From assembly GCA_965602855.1 (NCBI GenBank), contig CBFCZV010000007.1, positions 17,292 to 81,291 of the forward strand: DNA of 64,000 nt, in the 5' to 3' direction. The position numbers were made by a program, and so were the translations under genes. Shown here one piece after another: positions 23,814 through 32,187 of this stretch. The number at the start of each line of letters is the position of its first letter. Position 1 is the stretch's first letter. This stretch comes from LH-M37 sp965602855. Lineage in GTDB: Bacteria > Pseudomonadota > Gammaproteobacteria > SZUA-229. The notes beneath the pieces are model-generated. The model searched no databases and was not told where the DNA came from. It was given only the letters and a program-made list of their open reading frames with translations.

Positions 23814-24926
23814 ATGACTCACAAAGAAAACATTTTGATGACCGATGAAGGTGTGGTGTCGACTCAATACTGGCATCTGCTGGGTGATGGCCGGGTGCAG
23901 TGTGACTTGTGCCCACGTGAATGTAAGTTGCATGATGGGCAACGTGGTCTGTGCTTTGTGCGTGCCCGTGTAGATAACCAGATTGTGCTCACCACTTACG
24001 GACGATCAAGTGGTTATTGCATCGACCCTATCGAGAAAAAACCACTGAATCATTTTTTACCGGGAACGCCGGTGTTATCGTTTGGTACTGCCGGCTGCAA
24101 TCTGGCCTGTAAATATTGTCAGAACTGGGACATTAGCAAGTCACGTGAACTGGATACGCTGATGGATAGTGCTGATCCTGAGACCATTGCGCGTGCGGCT
24201 GAAGAACTTAACTGCCGGAGTGTAGCTTTTACCTATAACGACCCGGTGATTTTTCATGAGTACGCGATTGATGTGGCCAAAGCCTGTAAAAAGCGAGATA
24301 TCAAAACGGTAGCAGTGACCGCGGGTTATATCAGCCCAGAGCCGCGAATTGAGTTTTTTGAACACATGGATGCGGCTAACGTTGATCTAAAAGCCTTTAC
24401 CGAAGATTTTTACTGGAAAGTAACGGGCTCACATCTTCAGCCCATACTCGAAACGCTGGAGTATATTCACCATGAAACCGATGTCTGGCTGGAATTAACT
24501 ACTTTGCTAATTCCCGGCTATAACGACAATGAAAAGGAAATCAATGAAATGACTCAATGGGTGGCTGAGAAGCTGGGGCCTGAAGTACCCATGCATTTCA
24601 CGGCTTTTCATCCTGATTATAAATTCATGGATGTGCCATCTACGCCAATAGCGACCTTGAAAAAGGCGCGTGAGATTGCACTGAAAAATGGCATTCGGTA
24701 TGCCTATACCGGTAATGTGCATGATGTGGATGGCGAGAGCACCTACTGCCATTCCTGTGGAACGCGATTGATTGAACGGGACTGGTACGTGCTGGGTGAG
24801 TGGAATCTTGATGATAAAGGTTGCTGTAAAAAGTGCGGGACTCAGTGTGCGGGTGTTTTTGAGTCTGGTCATGGTGACTGGGGCTCGAAACGACAGCCTG
24901 TGCGTCTGGTGGATTATGATAAGTAA
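23814..24926 (+). CDS. amrS: AmmeMemoRadiSam radical SAM enzyme
   Basis: Protein of 370 aa resembling pyruvate formate-lyase activating enzymes. An N-terminal zinc-like site (CDLCPRECKLHDGQRGLC) precedes the radical SAM CxxxCxxC motif in GCNLACKYCQNWD. The C-terminus carries further cysteine pairs (YCHSCG, CCKKCGTQC). The frame is open to 23766, but AGGGAGG at 23800 supports the ATG at 23814. It cleaves S-adenosylmethionine to make a radical; substrate unknown. It is divergent from amrB/amrA, so the trio shares one control region. Confidence 0.92.
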   Translation: MTHKENILMTDEGVVSTQYWHLLGDGRVQCDLCPRECKLHDGQRGLCFVRARVDNQIVLTTYGRSSGYCIDPIEKKPLNHFLPGTPVLSFGTAGCNLACKYCQNWDISKSRELDTLMDSADPETIARAAEELNCRSVAFTYNDPVIFHEYAIDVAKACKKRDIKTVAVTAGYISPEPRIEFFEHMDAANVDLKAFTEDFYWKVTGSHLQPILETLEYIHHETDVWLELTTLLIPGYNDNEKEINEMTQWVAEKLGPEVPMHFTAFHPDYKFMDVPSTPIATLKKAREIALKNGIRYAYTGNVHDVDGESTYCHSCGTRLIERDWYVLGEWNLDDKGCCKKCGTQCAGVFESGHGDWGSKRQPVRLVDYDK

Positions 24927-25112
24927 CGCCTTGTTGTCTTGGGCGATAACTTACCTCAAAATTTGCTATTATTCGCCGCTTGTTCGGGGAATTCATCGTT
25001 ATATCGTCATTTGAAACTAAAAATGATTTAAACCCGTCTATATATACATTAGCAATATCCGATATGGATGTTTATAACACGATTTAAGTAAGGCAACCGG
25101 CTACACACGAAT

Positions 25113-26969
25113 ATGTACGAATCATTTTACGGCTTGAAAGAAAAGCCGTTCTCAATGCTACCCGATCCCGGGTTTCTCTATCTCAGCAAAAAGCACCAGA
25201 AGGCGCTGACTCTGTTCGAGTACGGCTTGATGAATAACGCAGGGTTTTCTGTGATCAGTGGTGAGATTGGTTCGGGTAAAACAACCCTGTTGCGTAAATT
25301 ACTCGAAAATATGGATCGTACTATTACGGTCGGTATGATTACCAATACCCATCAGGGATTTGGCGAACTGCTGGACTGGGTGCTGTCAGCTTTCGACATT
25401 CATGAAAAAGGTTTGAGCCAGGTTGAAAAGCATCAGCGTTTTATGGATTTTCTGATCGAGCAATATGCTGCAAGAAAAACCACGCTGTTGATTGTTGATG
25501 AAGCGCAGAACATGGCTGCCGACAAACTGGAAGAGCTGCGCATGCTCTCCAATGTGAATGCTGACAAGGATCAGGTTCTGCAAATTATTCTGGCGGGTCA
25601 GCCTGAGCTTAAAGATACCTTACGCCTTCCCGAGCTGATGCAATTCGTTCAGCGCATTTCTGTGGATTATCACCTAGGTTCGCTGGATGAGGAAGATACC
25701 TGTGCTTATATCGCGCATCGTATATCGGTGGCCGGTGCTGAAGAAGCCGTCTTTACCGAAGAGGCCAGTAAACTTATTTATAAATACAGCGGCGGTATAC
25801 CACGTTTAATTAACCTGCTGTGTGATACCGCGATGGTATACGGTTTTGCCGATCAGCAGGCAGTGATTGATGAAGATCTGGTCGCTGAAATGATTATTGA
25901 GCGGATGGAAAATAGTCTGGTCCCTCTGGCCTGTACCGAACCGCCAAAAAAAAAAGCTAGAAACACCGTAAGCGTTGAACCTGTAGCCGAACAGGTTGAT
26001 GTAGCATCTCTCGCCCCCAATATGGCCAAAACCGATAGTGCTGAATTAAATACAGACGAGCACGATTTTGGTGAAAAGGTCATGCAGGCAACGGCTGTTG
26101 AAGAAAGTCCTGAAGTCGATCACGATAAAGAATCTGAAAAAGAAGACGTAAAGACTGAGGAAGATATTCAGCATACTGATGTTTCAGATTCGGAGCAGCA
26201 AGATGATTCTTCTGAGCAAGAGAAAATCGTACCGCTTCCAAATGCCTTATACAAACAAAACACGACTGACTATTTTAATTTACTGAATTCAATAATTCTG
26301 GGACTAGTTATATTGTTTGTGGTGTCTTTATTCTTTTCATCAGATTCTGAAGATGACAAGACGGTTCCTGCGGTTGAAGAAAATAGTTATGAGAATGAAG
26401 CTGAGCCTCTAGATGGAACAATAGAGCCAGAGTCATTGCAGCAAATTACCAATCAGCCCGTTGTGCAAACAATCCCGGACGAGATAAAAACACAACTGGA
26501 TGATGCGAAAAAAGACCGAGAAGAAATGGCGCGTCGTCAACAGGAAGATCAGGCCAGAATGAAGGTTCTGGAAGATCAGGCAGCAAAATTGCAGGTTGAG
26601 CGTGATAAGGCTTTGGCCAAAGCCGAAGCTGAAAAGAAAAAACGAGCTGCTGAAACAGAGGTGGCAAGAATTGCGCTTGAGCGTGAACAACAAGCACAAA
26701 AAGCCGCAGAGAAAGCAAAAGCAGAGGCGCAGGCCGAAGCGGAAAAAGCAAAACTACTGAAAGAGTTAAGAGCTAAAGAAAAGCAGGAAAGCGAAGCGGC
26801 ATTGCAGGCGCAGCAGGAAAAATTGGATGCGGTGGTTGAGGCTGTTGAGAAGCCGGCACCTGAAGCTGAAGTGATAAAGGATGTAGAAACTGAAAAAGAA
26901 GAATCAGGGGCTTCAGATGATGATCGTTGCCGGGGTCCAGCAGCACGCTTCCTATCTATTTGTCGCTAG
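25113..26969 (+). CDS. ExeA/GspA-like AAA ATPase with membrane segment and coiled coil
   Basis: Protein of 618 aa in four parts. Residues 1-270 are an ExeA-type ATPase: MYESFYGLKEKPFSMLPDP start, Walker A GEIGSGKTT (50-58), Walker B LLIVDE (125-130) and RLINLLCD. An acidic linker (about 270-385) follows, then one membrane segment (IILGLVILFVVSLFF). The last part is a long Lys/Glu/Ala coiled coil, ending in a short tail with two cysteines (CRGPAARFLSIC). ExeA proteins use ATP to place secretin complexes through peptidoglycan; here no type II secretion gene is near, so the partner is unknown. Confidence 0.82.
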   Translation: MYESFYGLKEKPFSMLPDPGFLYLSKKHQKALTLFEYGLMNNAGFSVISGEIGSGKTTLLRKLLENMDRTITVGMITNTHQGFGELLDWVLSAFDIHEKGLSQVEKHQRFMDFLIEQYAARKTTLLIVDEAQNMAADKLEELRMLSNVNADKDQVLQIILAGQPELKDTLRLPELMQFVQRISVDYHLGSLDEEDTCAYIAHRISVAGAEEAVFTEEASKLIYKYSGGIPRLINLLCDTAMVYGFADQQAVIDEDLVAEMIIERMENSLVPLACTEPPKKKARNTVSVEPVAEQVDVASLAPNMAKTDSAELNTDEHDFGEKVMQATAVEESPEVDHDKESEKEDVKTEEDIQHTDVSDSEQQDDSSEQEKIVPLPNALYKQNTTDYFNLLNSIILGLVILFVVSLFFSSDSEDDKTVPAVEENSYENEAEPLDGTIEPESLQQITNQPVVQTIPDEIKTQLDDAKKDREEMARRQQEDQARMKVLEDQAAKLQVERDKALAKAEAEKKKRAAETEVARIALEREQQAQKAAEKAKAEAQAEAEKAKLLKELRAKEKQESEAALQAQQEKLDAVVEAVEKPAPEAEVIKDVETEKEESGASDDDRCRGPAARFLSICR

Positions 26970-26981
26970 CAATAAAGCGAG

Positions 26982-27227
26982 TTATTTTTTATCTCTGCAG
27001 CGCGCAAAGGTATCGCCATTATCTATCGCTGAGTTTTGTACGGTGGCTTCATCGGGGAATAATTCCTTGAGATCGGCCATGCCGAGGGTTTCGCCTTTTT
27101 CTTCATAGCGTTGCCAGATCATGTCCCAACGTTCATCGTTAAAATAAAAACCTGTAGGCAATAGGCAGACGGTATTTTGATTGAGATCGGTGATGACTTT
27201 GGGTTCAGTGAGTTTTCCTGCCGACAT
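26982..27227 (-). CDS. Small protein of unknown function
   Basis: Soluble protein of 81 aa starting MSAGKLTEPKVITDL. The frame continues upstream, but AAAGGTA nine bases before the ATG at 27225-27227 supports this start. It contains FYFNDERWDMIWQRYEE and GMADLKELFPDE, helical amphipathic stretches. I recognise no family. It converges on the ExeA-like gene with 12 bases between the stops. Confidence 0.6.
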   Translation of the reverse strand: MSAGKLTEPKVITDLNQNTVCLLPTGFYFNDERWDMIWQRYEEKGETLGMADLKELFPDEATVQNSAIDNGDTFARCRDKK

Positions 27228-27418
27228 GTTGTATACCTTTGGAATTAACGGTTGATGAAAAAGATCTTCAGTGTACCTTGCGGCGAGCACTGGTAGAATA
27301 GCGAACTGTTTACTGATTTTATTGAATCAAATTTTATTTAACCTGCCATTTTCTACTTGTATTTGTTTAGCGATATCAAGTAAAAAGTGGTTCTTGATTA
27401 TATGACAGGCGGTGAGCC

Positions 27419-28117
27419 ATGACTAGCAACAACACAATTAACGAAATACTTCAAAGCACCGATTCAGATGAATCCATCGAGTATTTGCAGTCTTATCTTG
27501 AGAGCAAGCAGAAGGCTCTGGACGAGCTGGCTACTGATGCCAGCGAAATTGATAAGGCTCATTTAAAACTGGATATTGCCGAAGCTCTGGTTGGTGTAGG
27601 CCGCTCGGCAGAATGCTGGGAAATGGCACGTGAGGCTTTTGATGTCTTTCTTGAGAATGAACAATGGGAAGCTGCGGTTCAATGCTGTGATGCGCTCTAT
27701 CAAAGTGGTCAGCCCGCATCTCTGGTAGCGTTGGGTCAGGGCGTCTGGTTAGCGGTGACTTATCCGATGGATCCTCAGCTATCCATCAATATGCTGGGCT
27801 ATGTGGTTGATGAAACGCCAGCCAAGGCAGATGGTGCTGCAGTTGCTGCGATCACGGCGCACTACATTGCGGATATGCGAACAGAAGGTGAAGCCCACAA
27901 GAGCATGACTTTTATGACTAACCAGTTACTGGCCGATGTAGCACGTGAGCATTCTGATATTAAAGATCAAGATGAGATGAATGCCTGGATGGAGAAATTG
28001 CAATTACTTGAGCCAGAAATTTTTCTACCACGTCTGTCGATGGTGCTGGGTGCGATTGTGCCGCAGGATCAATGGTGGTTTGATCGTGATGCTTTACGCG
28101 AGAAAATTGAGGGTTAA
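27419..28117 (+). CDS. Unknown helical (TPR-like) protein
   Basis: Acidic, all-helical protein of 232 aa without signal or membrane segments. AHLKLDIAEALVGVGRSAECWEMA and the following AVQCCDALYQSGQP resemble two tetratricopeptide-type helix pairs, suggesting a protein-binding scaffold. It ends in VPQDQWWFDRDALREKIEG. I do not recognise a named family. GGCGGTGAGCC just before the ATG may serve as ribosome site. It converges on the repeat-containing gene at 28140 and belongs to a run of unknown genes. Confidence 0.65.
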   Translation: MTSNNTINEILQSTDSDESIEYLQSYLESKQKALDELATDASEIDKAHLKLDIAEALVGVGRSAECWEMAREAFDVFLENEQWEAAVQCCDALYQSGQPASLVALGQGVWLAVTYPMDPQLSINMLGYVVDETPAKADGAAVAAITAHYIADMRTEGEAHKSMTFMTNQLLADVAREHSDIKDQDEMNAWMEKLQLLEPEIFLPRLSMVLGAIVPQDQWWFDRDALREKIEG

Positions 28118-28139
28118 ATCTTCTTAACGAAAAGAGGGT

Positions 28140-28823
28140 TTATTTGAGAGAAAGCTCGCTGATATCAGGAATCGGCGCTTTCTCTTTTTCTTTGGGGTTT
28201 TCAACAATATCTGAGCCTACCTCGGCCATGGAGATATCGCTGATGTCATCAATTTTCTGGGGTATGACTTCTGGTGGGTTTTCGAGAACGTTAGCACCAA
28301 CCTCTGCCATATCAATATTACTGATATCACCAATTTCCTGAGGTGTTACCTCTGGTGGATTTTCGAGAACATCAGCACCGACCTCGGCCATATCAATATC
28401 ACTGATATCACCGATTTCCTGAGCTGGCACTTCAACCGGATTTTCAACCACATCAGCGCCAACTTCGGCCATCGAAATGTCACCAGTGTCCACGCCGGAA
28501 GCCTGTTGAGCTATTTTGGCTCCTAGCGTTGCTGGGGTGGATGTAGAGGCTGGAGCTGAAGCCGAGCTTGCAGCAGGAGCTGCGTCAGCACTAGCTTCCT
28601 CAATCTTGATCACCAGTCCTGCTTTTTCTAATGCAACACGATATTTTTCGGCTACCAGTTCATCAACATTGGATTTGATGACCTTGCGACCGCCGGCAAA
28701 AAAAGGAGCAAGTTTGGCCGGTTCTGTTTTGAACAGTTTGGCCATGTTTTGCATGGCCACGCCCTTCTCCTTGCCGGGTTGGAGAATGCCGAAGAAGACA
28801 ATATTGAAAAGTGGTTCACTCAT
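28140..28823 (-). CDS. Protein with a small N-terminal domain and four 27-residue repeats
   Basis: Protein of 227 aa. Residues 1-76 form a compact domain (FFGILQPGKEKGVAMQN, LAPFFAGGRKVIKSN, YRVALEKAGLVIKIEE) that resembles a domain seen at the ends of various gammaproteobacterial membrane proteins; its role is unknown. An Ala/Ser/Thr-rich linker (77-108) follows. Four copies of a 27-residue acidic unit centred on MAEVGADVLENP occupy about 113-220. The tail ISELSLK mimics the repeat start. It is probably a cytoplasmic scaffold with a multivalent linear motif (inference). Confidence 0.7.
   Translation of the reverse strand: MSEPLFNIVFFGILQPGKEKGVAMQNMAKLFKTEPAKLAPFFAGGRKVIKSNVDELVAEKYRVALEKAGLVIKIEEASADAAPAASSASAPASTSTPATLGAKIAQQASGVDTGDISMAEVGADVVENPVEVPAQEIGDISDIDMAEVGADVLENPPEVTPQEIGDISNIDMAEVGANVLENPPEVIPQKIDDISDISMAEVGSDIVENPKEKEKAPIPDISELSLK
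28164..28487 (-). repeat. Four in-frame 81-base tandem repeats
   Basis: Four 81-base units within the preceding gene encode MAEVGAD/N/S-V/I-L/V-ENP with spacers such as PEVTPQEIGDISDID. The two central units are the most alike; the outer ones have diverged, most of all the C-terminal unit after ENP. Copy number may vary by replication slippage. Confidence 0.8.
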
Positions 28824-28910
28824 GCCTGATTCCTGTTTACTTGGACTGTTGGATACCTGTTTCTTCCAATAGTTTAGCCGAAGTCAGCAATTTCAGCAGG
28901 AGGTAAGGGC

Positions 28911-29186
28911 TTATTTTTTCTTAGGCTTGGTAAATGAAACCACGTGTGATGTTTTGGGTTCATCAATATAGCGGGGGCGAGCCGCATTGGTTTGACCTTG
29001 TTCTTCAGCCAGCTCCCTCTCGCGGGCAGCAATCAGCACGAAGCAATGTTTGATATCTTCAATGGTCTGTTTGCTCAATGGGTGTGGCATACCCGGTGGC
29101 GGTGTTGTTTCACGCGCCACGCTGGAAAGCGTCTTGCGCAGAGTAATGAGGATTTTCTGATCTATGGTGAGGTCGTCGCTGTTCAT
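28911..29186 (-). CDS. Small conserved hypothetical protein
   Basis: Basic soluble protein of 91 aa. MNSDDLTIDQKILITLRKTL, RETTPPPGMPHPLSKQTIED, FVLIAARERELAEEQGQ and RPRYIDEPKTSHVVSF give the impression of a conserved gammaproteobacterial family sometimes annotated, without good reason, as segregation/condensation protein A-like. A TTG at 29234 would extend it; the ATG at 29184-29186 fits the conserved part. It is divergent from the small gene at 29330. Confidence 0.65.
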   Translation of the reverse strand: MNSDDLTIDQKILITLRKTLSSVARETTPPPGMPHPLSKQTIEDIKHCFVLIAARERELAEEQGQTNAARPRYIDEPKTSHVVSFTKPKKK

Positions 29187-29329
29187 AATTAGGTATTCGG
29201 ACTTTGTGGTCTTAGAGGTATAATAGTCTACCAAAATAGTAGGTTATTATGTAGATAGCCCGAGTGTGGTCATAATTGCTCGGTGTTATGCTTAAATACC
29301 GGAAATATAAAGATTAAAGGGTTAGCAAT

Positions 29330-29572
29330 ATGCCATATTACATTTACAAAATGAGCGCTCAGCCAGGTATGAGTCTGGTCAAGAATCTTGAGTTGCTGGG
29401 TGAGTCCGAGTCATTCAAAGAAGCAAAGAATCAGGCCAGAGAGCAGCGCGAGAAGCAGAATGGTACTGAAGGTGTGACGGTTAAGGTGATGTTTGCCGAA
29501 AATCAGCTCTTAGCCGAAGAGCAGTTGCTTGAGCATCGAGACAAGCCAGTAATGATGGAACACGAGAAATAG
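29330..29572 (+). CDS. Small conserved hypothetical protein
   Basis: Protein of 80 aa beginning MPYYIYKMSAQPG, with a short beta-like N-terminus and a long charged helix (SFKEAKNQAREQREKQN), then VTVKVMFAENQLLAEEQLLEHR. Function unknown. It is the first of three closely spaced plus-strand genes (gaps of 10 and 11 bases) that look like one operon. Confidence 0.68.
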   Translation: MPYYIYKMSAQPGMSLVKNLELLGESESFKEAKNQAREQREKQNGTEGVTVKVMFAENQLLAEEQLLEHRDKPVMMEHEK

Positions 29573-29582
29573 TCGTGATCCA

Positions 29583-30053
29583 ATGGAAGAAAGTGAGTAC
29601 AAGGCAACCTACCGGGAAATAGCAAAAAATCACTGTGCTTTTGAAAAAGCGCTGACCAATAATCAATGCAAATGTCGTTTTTCAGAGCACTTCTGGCTGG
29701 CTGATCGCGAAGGTTATGCCTGTAAATCGCAGGAAGTAGCGACTAACTGTCATGAAATCCTGGGTAAAATCAGAGAAATCTCCAGATTTGTGTTGAAAAC
29801 GCAAGATGTTGATGTGCCGCTACCGCATAATATGGAAATCAGGGTGCAGGTAGGCGGTCTCAGGGGGCTGAGAGCGGTTCTGGGTTCAGATGAAACAGGT
29901 TTATTGATTACTGATATCCGTGGGCTAATCGAACAGGCCAAACAGCAATACGAAAATATGGATGCATTACCCTATAGTGAGATAGTACAATCCATCGCCA
30001 GTTTTCAGACTCGGAAACACGGCAAAAGTAAGCGAAGCCGTGATACCGACTAA
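29583..30053 (+). CDS. Hypothetical protein with N-terminal cysteines
   Basis: Protein of 156 aa. Six cysteines lie in the first ~60 residues (NHCAF, NNQCKCRF, YACKSQ, TNCHE), a spacing that could bind a metal or iron-sulfur cluster. The later part (VPLPHNMEIRVQVGGLRGL and ITDIRGLIEQAKQQYENM) is mixed alpha/beta, ending in a basic tail. I do not recognise a family. It is the middle gene of the 29330-30397 operon-like group. Confidence 0.68.
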   Translation: MEESEYKATYREIAKNHCAFEKALTNNQCKCRFSEHFWLADREGYACKSQEVATNCHEILGKIREISRFVLKTQDVDVPLPHNMEIRVQVGGLRGLRAVLGSDETGLLITDIRGLIEQAKQQYENMDALPYSEIVQSIASFQTRKHGKSKRSRDTD

Positions 30054-30064
30054 AGAGGTTAATA

Positions 30065-30397
30065 ATGTTTAAAACAAAAATTGTTCGCGCACGTTCCACC
30101 GAAGAGTACGTCAGCATGATTGAATCGGTGCTGGATGATCTCTGGGACATCAGGCAGTCAATGGAATTTGATGGTGAAGGTATTGTTGATATGGGCAACT
30201 TTATCAACGAGCTGGAAGTCAGCCTGAAAGAAGTTTACCAGTCGATGAAAGACGGTACCTATGAATTTGCCACGGGTGATTTCCCGTTTATGGCTTCGCT
30301 GGATAATTACCACGAATCAATGCTGCCATTCCGGTTCCTGTTAGTGCGTATTAATGAAACGCATATGAAAGGGCTGGAGCTTAGTGAGGACGCTTAA
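30065..30397 (+). CDS. Hypothetical helical protein
   Basis: Acidic, largely helical protein of 110 aa (EEYVSMIESVLDDLWDIR, FINELEVSLKEVYQSMKD). No domain is recognised. It is the last gene of the three-gene group, and its end overlaps the convergent gloB-like gene by four bases. GAGGTTAAT precedes the ATG. Confidence 0.68.
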   Translation: MFKTKIVRARSTEEYVSMIESVLDDLWDIRQSMEFDGEGIVDMGNFINELEVSLKEVYQSMKDGTYEFATGDFPFMASLDNYHESMLPFRFLLVRINETHMKGLELSEDA

Positions 30398-31116
30398 TCC
30401 TTGATGGAAGCCAACGCTTCCTCCTTACTAACCGCTGAATAAGGTATGTCCCGAATCTTGTCGTGGACGTGCATGCGGTATTTCACAAAATCTTCTTTTT
30501 CATCAAAGTGTAAAAATGGATTGCCTTCTTTCTGGGCTTGTATGGTCGAGGTTGGATCAGTGGGCGCGTAATTGTGTCCAGGATGCACGATGGTATTGTT
30601 GGGTAAATCGCTGCGTAGACGTTTCAGGCTATCGAACATTTGTTCCGGATCACTGCCCATCATATCGCAACGGCCGCAACCAAAAACAAACAGGGTGTCG
30701 CCTGCAATTAGGTGATCGCCCATGTGGTAGCAGGCTGAACCCGGTGTGTGCCCCGGTGTGTGCAGTACTTTAATTTCACTATTGCCTACTTTGATAATGT
30801 CACCACCATGATGCAATGCTGGTTTTTCTAGTTGTTTACCCCAGAATTTCGCTTCATCTTTGAGTAGATGAATCTGCGCATCATATTGACCCAGAACATG
30901 CTCGATACCATTGACGTGGTCTCGATGGCTATGGGTGAGCAGAATATCAGTGATCTCAATGTTTTTGGCTTTGGCTATCTGGATTATTTCTTCAACATCC
31001 CACGCCGGATCGACAATGGCTGCTTTATTGCTCTCCTCATCGTGTAGCAGGTAGACGAAGTTTTCCATGGGGCCGAGTTCAAGAGCATGGATGTGATGTT
31101 TGTTATTGTCTTTCAT
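30394..31116 (-). CDS. gloB: Hydroxyacylglutathione hydrolase (glyoxalase II)-like
   Basis: Metallo-beta-lactamase-fold hydrolase of 240 aa. The metal-binding motif THSHRDHVNG matches THxHxDH, and HTPGHTPGSACY and AGDTLFVFGCGRCD supply further ligands. IVHPGHNYAPTDP matches the C-terminal ligand motif of glyoxalase II. It would hydrolyse S-lactoylglutathione, the last step of methylglyoxal detoxification. Persulfide dioxygenases share these motifs, but the CGRCD segment and C-terminal region (EKEDFVKYRMHVHDKIRD) favour glyoxalase II. Confidence 0.87.
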   Translation of the reverse strand: MKDNNKHHIHALELGPMENFVYLLHDEESNKAAIVDPAWDVEEIIQIAKAKNIEITDILLTHSHRDHVNGIEHVLGQYDAQIHLLKDEAKFWGKQLEKPALHHGGDIIKVGNSEIKVLHTPGHTPGSACYHMGDHLIAGDTLFVFGCGRCDMMGSDPEQMFDSLKRLRSDLPNNTIVHPGHNYAPTDPTSTIQAQKEGNPFLHFDEKEDFVKYRMHVHDKIRDIPYSAVSKEEALASIKD

Positions 31117-31255
31117 AAATAACCAGATAATAGTAGTGGAGCCATGTGCTGATAAGTCTCAGTATAAACCAGATTATGATTTTGATTGCTGAGCTAGTTG
31201 ATTTAGAGCGTAAAAGGTTGAGAATACGCGTAGAGTAATTTTAAGTGTGCGAGTT

Positions 31256-31738
31256 ATGAATTCAGAATCCCTGCAAAAAAAGAAATCACCTGCTAACAGT
31301 CGTCCATATATAGGGGTGGCCGTGCTGCTTTGGAAGGGAAATCACCTGTTGCTGGGAGAGCGGATTAATTCGAGTGGAGAGCATTGTTGGCAGTTCCCCG
31401 GCGGCCATCTTGAAGTGGGTGAGACGGTGCTGGAATGTGCGGCCAGAGAGGTGAGTGAGGAAACCGGGCTGGATATCAGTTTTGCCAAACATGCGGCCTT
31501 CACCGATGAGATGTTTTCGATGGCTGATCGTGAATATGTGACTTTATACGTCACCGCTGCCTGCTTGTCGGGTGAGCCGGAACTCATGGAACCGGATAAG
31601 TGTCGATGCTGGCAATGGTTTGCCTGTGACCAGTTACCAGAACCTCTGTTTTTGCCTGTGTCTATCCTCCTGAAGCAAGCGCCGGATTTGAGTGTATTTC
31701 GAGTTGACCCGGATATTCAATCAGGCGGGCAAAAATAA
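31256..31738 (+). CDS. Nudix hydrolase (MutT/NUDT15-like)
   Basis: Protein of 160 aa. The Nudix box is complete: GGHLEVGETVLECAAREVSE followed by ETGLD. PYIGVAVLLWKGNHLLLGER before it and WQWFACDQLPEPLFLPV after it resemble the NUDT15/MTH1-like group that sanitises oxidised nucleotides, but the substrate is uncertain. A GTG nine bases upstream is possible; the ATG at 31256 is preferred. The last 77 bases overlap the convergent hypothetical gene. Confidence 0.87.
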   Translation: MNSESLQKKKSPANSRPYIGVAVLLWKGNHLLLGERINSSGEHCWQFPGGHLEVGETVLECAAREVSEETGLDISFAKHAAFTDEMFSMADREYVTLYVTAACLSGEPELMEPDKCRCWQWFACDQLPEPLFLPVSILLKQAPDLSVFRVDPDIQSGGQK

Positions 31739-32069
31739 AATCGGCTAATGTCGTTTCGATGCAATCACTGGCCTGTAGAAAATCACGTGCAGTGGAAACC
31801 GGATTAAAGTTACATTCACATTCTGACGATGCAGTAGAAGGGAGCCTGTATTTTGTATGGCGTTTCTTGGGATTGATTAAACTATGGCTGAAGCCGGCAT
31901 CAATATGCCAACTGATAGAATGTTCATTTTGACGTTTGTTGTAACTTAACTGGAAGCAAATAGGTCTTTGTTTTTCGAACCAGATGAACAGATCCATATC
32001 CGAATCGGTAAACCAGCGTTTTGGTTTGCGGTTATTGATGCGATGAGTTGAAGCAATTTCTTGTAACAT
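31662..32069 (-). CDS. Conserved hypothetical protein
   Basis: Soluble protein of 135 aa. The core (KRWFTDSDMDLFIWFEKQ, GFQL-like CFQLSYNK, SISWHIDAGFSH) gives the impression of a small conserved family of beta- and gammaproteobacteria without known function. AGAGGG seven bases before the ATG at 32067-32069 supports this start; an in-frame extension to 32201 overlaps the sucA start and is unlikely. Its 3' end overlaps the Nudix gene on the other strand. Confidence 0.62.
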   Translation of the reverse strand: MLQEIASTHRINNRKPKRWFTDSDMDLFIWFEKQRPICFQLSYNKRQNEHSISWHIDAGFSHSLINPKKRHTKYRLPSTASSECECNFNPVSTARDFLQASDCIETTLADFIFARLIEYPGQLEIHSNPALASGG

Positions 32070-32187
32070 GATTTTTAACCCTCTAGAAAACATTTTTATG
32101 TGCTTGAGCATTAATATATGCTTAGTTTGCTGCGTATTCTGTGATCGACTTCTACAATTAGGATAAAGACAAGAGACATTAGTAAAA

